NCBI GenBank assembly: GCA_900556515.1
Contig: USPH01000106.1
Location: 1-5,453, forward strand
Direction of reading: 5' to 3'
Length of the DNA: 5,453 bases
Source of the DNA: an uncultured Collinsella sp.
GTDB lineage: Bacteria; Actinomycetota; Coriobacteriia; Coriobacteriales; Coriobacteriaceae
The notes beneath the pieces were generated by a model. It was not told the DNA's origin and made no database searches. It worked only from the letters and a program-made list of their open reading frames with translations. Position numbers and translations under genes: made by a program. Positions 1-4,805 of the stretch are shown one piece after another. Numbering within the stretch: the first letter of the stretch is position 1; every line of letters starts with the position of its first letter.

Positions 1-46
1 CACCGCAAAAAACGTTTGAACCCGTGCTTCTCGCGGCGGATTGACA

Positions 47-676
47 CTACAAAGCGGCCAAAATGTCGGTCAGATTATCAATAACGGCATCGGCTCGCGA
101 TTGATCGAGGTTGACGCCCTCGTGCGGACGCAGCGCCAGGACGTGGGCACCGGAGCGCTTGCCGGCCTCGATGCCCATGGGCGAGTCCTCGATCACCAGG
201 CACTCAGCGGGCTCCACGCCCAGCGCCTCCATGGCGCGCTGGTAGATCTCGGGGTCGGGCTTAAACGCGCTGCACTCGTGGCCGCTGATGGTGTAGTCCA
301 GCACGTCGGCAATGTCGGCAATCTCCACCAACTCGTCGATAAGCTCACGGTAGGACGAGCTCGCGATGGCGCACTTCACACCACGCGCGCGCAGCGCACG
401 CATTACCGGCGCCGTCTGCTCGTTAAGCAGCTCGGCATACGGAACGGGATGGTCCGGGCTATAGACCTGCTTGTATTCAACGCGCAGGCGCTCGCGCAGT
501 TCAACATCGTCGGGCACCAGCGCCTCCCAAATGGCAGGCTCGTTAGACCCCGAAAGATCGGGGATCTCGTCAAAGTGGAAGCCCTTCTCCTCCATAAACG
601 CCACGCGACGACGGTTGTAGAACCACTCGGTATCGACCAGCACACCGTCCATATCAAACAGCACTGCCTTGATCAT
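47..676 (-). CDS. HAD-superfamily hydrolase, beta-phosphoglucomutase/phosphatase-like
   Basis: A 209-residue cytosolic HAD hydrolase, the usual length for subfamily IA enzymes with a small helical cap. Motif I is DMDGVLVDTE (residues 8-17), with nucleophile D8 and acid/base D10. Motif II is the ASSS stretch near S106, motif III is K139 in FKPDPEIY, and motif IV is IEDS with E163/D164 for magnesium. The family cleaves or transfers phosphate on small sugar phosphates (beta-phosphoglucomutase, sugar-phosphate phosphatases); the substrate cannot be read here. The start at 676 is chosen because GGGAGGAG (690-683) lies 6 nt upstream and the protein then begins MIKAVLFDMDG, as in its relatives. An open frame continues to 799 but would run through the upstream terminator, and an ATG at 682 abuts the ribosome site. 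A strong terminator separates it from the deglycase gene, so it is probably its own transcription unit. A link to the PTS pathway is only positional. Confidence 0.9.
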   Translation of the reverse strand: MIKAVLFDMDGVLVDTEWFYNRRRVAFMEEKGFHFDEIPDLSGSNEPAIWEALVPDDVELRERLRVEYKQVYSPDHPVPYAELLNEQTAPVMRALRARGVKCAIASSSYRELIDELVEIADIADVLDYTISGHECSAFKPDPEIYQRAMEALGVEPAECLVIEDSPMGIEAGKRSGAHVLALRPHEGVNLDQSRADAVIDNLTDILAAL

Positions 677-682
677 ACGCAT

Positions 683-690
683 CTCCTCCC
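683..690 (-). promoter_or_regulatory. Ribosome binding site of the HAD gene (decides the start)
   Basis: The minus strand reads GGGAGGAG, a strong anti-16S match. It directly touches the ATG at 682 but sits 6 nt from the ATG at 676. This selects 676 as the start and rules out the longer open frame reaching 799. Confidence 0.75.
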
Positions 691-725
691 ACCTGCCAAA
701 AAGGGACAGGTTTATTTTGGTAGGT
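691..725. repeat. Imperfect palindrome with AGGGAC core (REP-like element)
   Basis: Arms ACCTGCCAAAA (691-701) and TTTTGGTAGGT (715-725) are complementary at 10 of 11 positions. The exception is a G-T pair in the plus-strand transcript, which becomes an A-C mismatch in the minus one. The 13-nt centre (702-714) starts AGGGAC. The element lies directly upstream of the HAD ribosome site. Its layout matches the palindrome at 1912-1942, which suggests a dispersed family. From memory, the GGGACAGGTTTATTTT stretch resembles sequences often seen around REP-associated (RAYT, Y1-type) transposases; this is recall, not a search result. No transposase is in the window. Confidence 0.55.
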
Positions 726-770
726 TTTATCTGGGGTTTTACAGCGCAACGGGCACGCCCTCCCCAAAGC

Positions 771-803
771 AAAAAAAGGGGACGGGGCGCAAACCCCATC
801 CCC
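771..803 (-). terminator. Rho-independent terminator of the PTS/deglycase operon
   Basis: On the minus strand a 10-bp stem (GGGGATGGGG, 803-794, with CCCCGTCCCC, 787-778; one G-U pair) closes a 6-nt loop and is followed at once by seven Ts (777-771). It starts 35 bp past the deglycase stop codon. It should end transcription of the operon strongly before the HAD gene. Confidence 0.93.
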
Positions 804-837
804 TCTCAATCAACCCGTAAGGTTTACTTACTTGTGA

Positions 838-1821
838 TTAGTAGGAAAGCTTCCACATGTAGCGACGCATGGTCAGCGGGTGCTGACGGGCCTCGGCGAT
901 CTGGTTGCCGTACTCGCGCATAACGGCGAGGTGCAGCAGCGGGTTGAAGTAGGTGATGACGCTCGCCGGCACGGCGTCGGCCAGACCGTAGTCCTTGGAG
1001 TCGATCAGAGCGACCTTGGCGCCCATGCGCTCAAGGAAGGTGAGGGCGCGGGCGTCCATCGGACGGGTAGCACCATCGGACATGAAGAAGACGTAGGGCT
1101 TACCCTCGGTGGAAACCTCGAACGGGCCGTGGAAGTACTCGCCGGTGTTGTAGGCGGCGGCGTCGATCCACTGCATCTCGGTGAACAGGAAGGCGGCGTG
1201 AGAGTAGGCCATCTTCTCGGAGGCACCGGAAGCCATGAAGTAGATCATCTTGTCGTCCTTGAAGTCCTCAGCGAACTTCTTGGCAAGCTTCGTGCAGTGC
1301 TGAGCGGCGTTCTCGCACAGGTCGAAGATGTTGGTGAGGCCGGTGATCATATCCTCGTAGTGATCATAGCCCTCGGTCTGCTGAAGGATCTCGAGAGCGA
1401 GAGCGATGGCGTAGCCAGGCTTCTCGGCCTTGGCGGCATAGTTGGCGTGGAAGCCGTGGACGATGACGTGGTCGGCGTCGACGGTCAGAGCGGAGCCAGC
1501 CTTGTTGGTGAGGGAGACGACCGGGCAGTTGTGCTTCTTGGCGGTCTTGTTGGCCTCGACGGTCTCGGGCGTGGAGCCACCGAGGGAGCAGGTGATCACG
1601 AAGGTGTGCTCGTTGACCCAGGAAGGCGTGTCGTAGTTGAACTCGTTAGCGGTGAAGATCTGAACGTTCAGTTTGTCCGTGTTGTTGGCCAGGAAGTACT
1701 TGGCGGGGTACAGGTCGGACATGGAAGCACCGCAGCCGACGAAGGCGACACTGTGGATCTCGTGGTTGGACAGGACGTCAGCGACGATCTGCTTAGGGAG
1801 GTTAAGGTCGATCTCGTACAT
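838..1821 (-). CDS. SIS-domain sugar-phosphate deglycase, FrlB/FraB/GfrF-like
   Basis: A 327-residue cytosolic protein with two sugar isomerase (SIS) domains. The first has GCGAS (29-33) and the phosphate-binding CSLGGSTPETVEA stretch (78-90). The second has FMASGASEKMAYSHAA (195-210) and the NTGEYFHGPFE stretch (225-235). Length, the GEYFHGP motif and the RRY...Y end (319-327) match fructoselysine-6-phosphate deglycase FrlB and its relatives better than full-length GlmS, because no glutaminase domain is present. E215 and H231 lie 16 residues apart at the positions of the catalytic pair reported for FraB (E214/H230, from memory). Such enzymes split an Amadori-type 6-phosphate into a hexose 6-phosphate and a free amine or amino acid. 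It follows mannose-family PTS genes, as in Salmonella gfr loci, so PTS would supply the phosphate. Other possible roles are an AgaS-type or other amino sugar-phosphate isomerase/deaminase. The start at 1821 follows AAAGGA by 9 nt; an ATG at 1830 abuts that site. Confidence 0.85.
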   Translation of the reverse strand: MYEIDLNLPKQIVADVLSNHEIHSVAFVGCGASMSDLYPAKYFLANNTDKLNVQIFTANEFNYDTPSWVNEHTFVITCSLGGSTPETVEANKTAKKHNCPVVSLTNKAGSALTVDADHVIVHGFHANYAAKAEKPGYAIALALEILQQTEGYDHYEDMITGLTNIFDLCENAAQHCTKLAKKFAEDFKDDKMIYFMASGASEKMAYSHAAFLFTEMQWIDAAAYNTGEYFHGPFEVSTEGKPYVFFMSDGATRPMDARALTFLERMGAKVALIDSKDYGLADAVPASVITYFNPLLHLAVMREYGNQIAEARQHPLTMRRYMWKLSY

Positions 1822-1830
1822 CTGACACAT

Positions 1831-1836
1831 TCCTTT
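1831..1836 (-). promoter_or_regulatory. Ribosome binding site of the deglycase gene (decides the start)
   Basis: AAAGGA on the minus strand lies 9 nt before the ATG at 1821 and 0 nt before the in-frame ATG at 1830. The lower start (protein MYEIDL) is therefore preferred. This site is weaker than those of the PTS genes. Confidence 0.55.
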
Positions 1837-1911
1837 CGATTTTTGCGGCGCCACATTGCCGGGCGCTCGCAGGGTTACCGTGATTTGGACCGAGTCGCCG
1901 GCCCGTTGAGG

Positions 1912-1942
1912 ATGCGACAAAGGGACTGTCCCATTGTCGCAT
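1912..1942. repeat. Palindrome with AGGGAC core (REP-like element)
   Basis: Perfect 9-bp arms ATGCGACAA (1912-1920) and TTGTCGCAT (1934-1942) flank a 13-nt centre (1921-1933) whose inner part, GGGACTGTCCC (1922-1932), is itself a palindrome about one base. Only the A/A at 1921 and 1933 breaks the overall symmetry. It lies in the long gap between the EIID and deglycase genes. It shares its layout and the AGGGAC core with the element at 691-725. It has no T-tract on either side, so it is not a standard terminator. Confidence 0.7.
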
Positions 1943-1955
1943 TTTGGGGATGGAA

Positions 1956-1986
1956 GCCTGCCTGGGGTATGGGATGCCAGGCAGGC
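1956..1986 (-). terminator. Stem-loop behind the EIID gene, possible weak or partial terminator
   Basis: A perfect 10-bp inverted repeat, GCCTGCCTGG (1956-1965) with CCAGGCAGGC (1977-1986), has an 11-nt loop. It lies 34 bp past the EIID stop codon and is directly preceded in the transcript by the palindrome CCCCCGGGGG (1986-1995). Only two Ts follow the stem, so full intrinsic termination is unlikely. It may protect the PTS mRNA 3' end or lower read-through into the deglycase gene; this role is inferred. Confidence 0.5.
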
Positions 1987-2020
1987 CCCCGGGGGAAAGC
2001 GGTTAGACGCTTGGTCGCGA

Positions 2021-2854
2021 CTAGGCCAGGATGCCGGCCGCGGAGAGGGCGATGCCGCCCACGATGGCGATCACGAGAAGCCAACCGGTGTTGACGTTCT
2101 TCTTGATGAGCCAGTACATAAGGCCAGTGAGGCCAAGGGAGATCATCTGGGGCATCATGCCGTCCAGGATGTCCTGGATAACGACGGTGCCCTCAGCGAA
2201 CTGCAGCGGGGTGGTGGCGCCAATCAGCGTAGCGATCATGCCGCCCACGGACATAAGACCCACGATGCCGCAGACATACATGAGCTTTTCCATGAGGTCG
2301 CCGCCCTGAAGCTTGCTCAGGTACTCGTGGCCGCCCTGATAGCCCATCTTGGCTGCGAACCAGGTGATCAGCACAGAGGGGACGATGGAGATGAGCATGG
2401 CCAGGATCGGGCCCATGATGGAGCCCTGCTGAGCCAGCTGAACGCCCAGGCCAAAGGCGATAACGCGGATGGTGCCCTGGAAGAAGGAGTCACCGATGCC
2501 GGAAAGCGGACCCATGAGGGAGGTCTTGACCGCGTTGATCGAATCGGGATCGAAGTTCTCGGGATCCTTGGCGTACTCCTCCTCCATGGAGGCGGAGAGG
2601 CCCAGGATGAAAGCGCTCGTCTGCGGGGTGCAGTTGTAGAACGCCATGTGACGGTGGTAAGCCTCTTTCTTAGCAGCGAGCTGCTTGGGGTCGGACTCGT
2701 CCGGATAGAGGCGATCGAGCGTGGGAACCATGCCGTAGAGGAAGCCCATGTTCATCTGACGCTCGTAGTTCCAAGAGGCCTGGATGGCCCAGGAGCGCCA
2801 GAAGAACTGGCTGACCTTCTTGTTCAGGGACACGTCCTTGGTTGCGGTTGCCAT
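2021..2854 (-). CDS. PTS mannose/sorbose-family transporter subunit EIID
   Basis: A 277-residue inner-membrane subunit that, with EIIC, forms the sugar channel of a mannose-family phosphotransferase system. The long amphipathic N-terminal half carries the family signatures: RSWAIQASWNYERQMNMGF (20-38), the AFYNCTPQTSAFILGLSASM region (71-90) and the KTSLMGPLSGIGDSFF stretch (110-125). Hydrophobic segments follow near 128-145, 148-168, 192-212 and 255-275. Only the C-terminal part is strongly membrane-spanning, as is usual for EIID. The start at 2854 follows AGGAGG (2868-2863) by 8 nt, and the ribosome site overlaps the EIIC stop codon, so the two are probably translated together at matched levels. 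A longer frame reaching 2971 would overlap the end of the EIIC gene and is not used. The sugar specificity cannot be read from this subunit. Confidence 0.95.
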   Translation of the reverse strand: MATATKDVSLNKKVSQFFWRSWAIQASWNYERQMNMGFLYGMVPTLDRLYPDESDPKQLAAKKEAYHRHMAFYNCTPQTSAFILGLSASMEEEYAKDPENFDPDSINAVKTSLMGPLSGIGDSFFQGTIRVIAFGLGVQLAQQGSIMGPILAMLISIVPSVLITWFAAKMGYQGGHEYLSKLQGGDLMEKLMYVCGIVGLMSVGGMIATLIGATTPLQFAEGTVVIQDILDGMMPQMISLGLTGLMYWLIKKNVNTGWLLVIAIVGGIALSAAGILA

Positions 2855-2862
2855 AGTGTGTT

Positions 2863-2870
2863 CCTCCTTA
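2863..2870 (-). promoter_or_regulatory. Ribosome binding site of EIID overlapping the EIIC stop codon
   Basis: The minus strand reads TAAGGAGG: the EIIC stop TAA (2870-2868) runs into the Shine-Dalgarno AGGAGG (2868-2863). Ribosomes ending EIIC translation stop on the EIID site, a layout typical of translational coupling between subunits of one complex. Confidence 0.7.
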
Positions 2871-3662
2871 GTCTTCGTCGTCTTCGAGCGGATCGTAGTC
2901 GGAATCGACACCGGCAGCTGCATGGGAACCGTTGAACTTGAAGCCCATGAAGACGATAGCCAGGCACACACCGATCAGAGCGACCGCGATGACGGACAGG
3001 TTGAGGAAGGCGGCGAGCAGGAAACCGATGAACAGGAACGGGGTCATGCCCTTCTTGATCATCATGGTGAGCAGCAGGGCCAAGCCGTAGGCGGTCATGA
3101 TCTTGGTCGAAACGTTAAGACCAGTGGACAGCCACTCGGGAACCATGTTGACGATGGCCTGAACCAGGTCGGTGCCAACAAAGACGGCGAGGAAGATCGG
3201 CAGGAAGTACATGATGGCGTACAGACCGGAGCCGGCGCAGATGTGCATACGGTAGGCGGTCTTGAACTTTCCGTTATCGATCGCGCTATCTGCCACATGG
3301 GTGAGGGCGGCGATGATGGAACGGAACACGATGCCGAGGAGCTGACCCAGGACGGCGACCGGGATGGCGATCGTCATGGCGGTCTCGGCAGAAGCATCGG
3401 TCAGGCACGCAAAGGCAGCGGCCACGATGCCGCCCAGGACCATATCGGGCGGAACGGCGGCGCCGACCTGCACCAGGCCCATGGACACGAGCTCGACGGC
3501 GGCACCGACGGCAAGGCCGGTGGGCACATCGCCCAGCAGCAGACCGACGAGCGTAGCGCCAACGAGGGGCTGCTCGAAGTTAAGACGACCGAGCAGGCGG
3601 GAGTCCCACATGCAGAACACGCCGACGAGGCCGACGAGCACCGCACTGATGAACGTATTCAT
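2868..3662 (-). CDS. PTS mannose/sorbose-family transporter subunit EIIC
   Basis: A 264-residue multi-spanning inner-membrane subunit that forms, with EIID, the permease of the PTS complex. Family signs are the early WDSRLLGRLNFEQPLVGATL stretch (19-38), the LLGDVPTGLAVGAAVELVSMG block (42-62) and PPDMVLGG (71-78), followed by hydrophobic segments near 92-120, 143-165, 186-202 and 205-240. The length is typical for the family. The C-terminus is a soluble, very acidic tail (DSDYDPLEDDED, 253-264). The start at 3662 follows AGGAG by 6 nt, and the protein begins directly with a hydrophobic helix. It lies 36 bp after the EIIAB gene and 13 bp before EIID, with the same strand and order as other mannose-type operons. 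Within the mannose family it could equally belong to a fructose, sorbose, glucosaminate or glycated amino acid importer. Confidence 0.95.
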   Translation of the reverse strand: MNTFISAVLVGLVGVFCMWDSRLLGRLNFEQPLVGATLVGLLLGDVPTGLAVGAAVELVSMGLVQVGAAVPPDMVLGGIVAAAFACLTDASAETAMTIAIPVAVLGQLLGIVFRSIIAALTHVADSAIDNGKFKTAYRMHICAGSGLYAIMYFLPIFLAVFVGTDLVQAIVNMVPEWLSTGLNVSTKIMTAYGLALLLTMMIKKGMTPFLFIGFLLAAFLNLSVIAVALIGVCLAIVFMGFKFNGSHAAAGVDSDYDPLEDDED

Positions 3663-3679
3663 ACCCTTCTCCTTTCAGT

Positions 3680-3693
3680 CAGGCAAAAGCCTG
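3680..3693 (-). other. Small hairpin between the EIIAB and EIIC genes
   Basis: CAGGC and GCCTG form a 5-bp stem with a four-U loop in the transcript. It sits between the EIIAB stop codon and the EIIC ribosome site in the 36-bp gap. It is too small and lacks a T-tract for a terminator; it may affect mRNA processing or EIIC translation. It could also be chance. Confidence 0.3.
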
Positions 3694-3698
3694 GTTGA

Positions 3699-4622
3699 TT
3701 ACAGCTTGGCGTCGATGTCGACGCTCTGATACGTAGGGGTCTGCTGGACATAGAGCTTGATGCCCATGTCGAGCAGCTGGTTGACGTCGGCCTTCTGGGT
3801 GGCGTCGAGGAAGACGGAGCTGTCCTTGCCGCCGACCTGATCGGCGCCGTCGTGGTTGGCGGTGGCGCCCAGGTTGATGGCGTCGAGCTTGTAGCCCTGG
3901 CAGAACTGCAGCATCTCGGCCGTGTTGCCAAAGACGAACATGACGCGCTCGCCGAGGGTGTTGAGCTTGTCCATCTTGGCGAGGGCACGCTCGACGGTGA
4001 AGACGTTCAGGCGCACGCCCTGGGGCTTGGCCAGCTTAAGAGCGCCCTTCTTGATGTCATCGTTGGCGGCAGCGTTGTCGACGACGATGATGCGCTCGGC
4101 CTGAACCTTGGTGGTCCAGGTAAAGACGACCTGGCCGTGCAGCAGACGGTAGTCAAGACGTGCGAGGACGATCTTGGCGGGACCGGAGCTGTGACGGGGC
4201 GCCTTGGCCTTCTTGGCGGGAGCCGCGGCAGCCTCGACCGGTGCGTTGGGGTTGGTCAGACCGGTGCGGGCCTCGTTGATGAGGGCTGCGAGCTCGGCAC
4301 CCTTGACGGGGACGGGGCTCATAGCGAGCGTGAGCGCCAGCGGGATGTTGAAACCGCTGATTACCGTGAACTTCGTGCCGTTCTTGGAAAGCTCGACCAT
4401 GTTGTTGTTGACCGAGCTGCCGAGCATATCGGTCAGCACATAGACGGTGTCGTCCGCGTTGAACGTGGCGATCAGGGCGTCCACCTTATTGGTGATGGGC
4501 TCCTTGTCGTCACGAGCAAGCGACACGACGTGGACGTTCGACACGTCGCCGAGAACCATCTCGAGCGTGTCTTTGGCGCCTGCGGCCAGGCCGCCATGAG
4601 ATGCGAGAATGATCTGATTCAT
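3699..4622 (-). CDS. PTS mannose-family fused EIIA-EIIB component
   Basis: A 307-residue cytosolic phosphocarrier. Residues 1-120 are EIIA: ILASHGGLAAGAKDTL carries the phosphorylated histidine H9, taking phosphate from HPr, and D65 in VLTDMLGSS matches the active-site Asp of E. coli ManX. An Ala/Pro/Lys-rich hinge (about 122-147) leads to EIIB (148-307), with ARLDYRLLHGQVVFTW and its phosphorylated histidine H162, which passes phosphate to the incoming sugar at EIIC/EIID. ManX of E. coli has the same fused order (H10 and H175). Both sites are intact, so the protein should be active. The start at 4622 follows AGGAGG by 7 nt. It is the first gene of the operon, directly behind the TATAAT-containing promoter region. 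The domains place it in the mannose/sorbose/LevD family; they do not name the sugar. Confidence 0.95.
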   Translation of the reverse strand: MNQIILASHGGLAAGAKDTLEMVLGDVSNVHVVSLARDDKEPITNKVDALIATFNADDTVYVLTDMLGSSVNNNMVELSKNGTKFTVISGFNIPLALTLAMSPVPVKGAELAALINEARTGLTNPNAPVEAAAAPAKKAKAPRHSSGPAKIVLARLDYRLLHGQVVFTWTTKVQAERIIVVDNAAANDDIKKGALKLAKPQGVRLNVFTVERALAKMDKLNTLGERVMFVFGNTAEMLQFCQGYKLDAINLGATANHDGADQVGGKDSSVFLDATQKADVNQLLDMGIKLYVQQTPTYQSVDIDAKL

Positions 4623-4648
4623 CTTGCCTCCTCCTTTTCGTTATGGTC

Positions 4649-4654
4649 ATTATA
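4649..4654 (-). promoter_or_regulatory. Candidate -10 box of the PTS/deglycase operon promoter
   Basis: The minus strand has an exact TATAAT at 4654-4649, inside a markedly AT-rich stretch (4650-4692). Transcription would begin near 4642, about 20 nt before the EIIAB start. No good -35 hexamer lies 16-18 bp upstream (the sequence there is AT-rich, AATATA or similar), which would suit an activator-dependent promoter. A second box, TATACT (4690-4685), is an alternative. Confidence 0.55.
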
Positions 4655-4668
4655 ACGTCTTATACGTT
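4654..4668. promoter_or_regulatory. Inverted repeat in the promoter, candidate operator
   Basis: AACGT (4654-4658) and ACGTT (4664-4668) form a perfect inverted repeat with a 5-bp spacer. It touches the -10 box and fills the spacer of the proposed promoter, a position where a bound protein would block transcription. A looser copy with a 7-bp spacer lies at 4730-4746. Confidence 0.4.
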
Positions 4669-4692
4669 GCTTATATTGCTAATTAGTATAAA

Positions 4693-4727
4693 GACCGTTC
4701 GCGGGTGAAAATCGACCGTTGACGGGT
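4693..4727. promoter_or_regulatory. Tandem 14-bp direct repeat, candidate regulator-binding sites
   Basis: Two copies of GACCGTTnnCGGGT (4693-4706 and 4714-4727) agree at 12 of 14 positions and start 21 bp apart, two helical turns, so a protein would meet both on the same DNA face. If transcription starts near 4642, they span roughly -51 to -85, a usual place for an activator. If the TATACT box at 4690-4685 is used, they cover its -35 region. Confidence 0.5.
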
Positions 4728-4805
4728 TTAACGTACTTGAAACGTTGGGGCTGGATAGGCAGGCGCTGGCTGGATAACCCCAGGTCAGACGCCGCACACA
4801 ATCCT

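Noticed and set aside
1..46. Possible terminator behind the HAD gene, using the A-run at 7-12
   Set aside because: A T-tract exists on the minus strand, but the sequence before it forms no stem of more than about four pairs, so it cannot be called.
677..799. N-terminal extension of the HAD protein by 41 residues
   Set aside because: It would be translated from inside the upstream terminator, has no ribosome site at its start and adds sequence unlike HAD proteins. The start at 676 has a strong, well-spaced site.
880..2094. Long plus-strand open frame across the deglycase gene (404 codons), with similar ones at 1934-2935, 2784-3698 and 3852-4655
   Set aside because: They are mirror frames of well-supported minus-strand genes in GC-biased DNA. 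Their translations are low-complexity (rich in G, V, D, H or R) with no recognisable domain.
4749..4776. Direct repeat GGCTGGATA (4749-4757 and 4768-4776)
   Set aside because: Only 9 bp, with a 19-bp period and no clear relation to the promoter. It may be part of a weak structure after the EamA stop, with no T-tract.
4623..4805. Sigma-54 promoter for the PTS operon, as known for lev-type systems
   Set aside because: No GGCAC-N5-TTGC-like pair was found on the minus strand; the TATAAT box fits a sigma-70-type promoter better.
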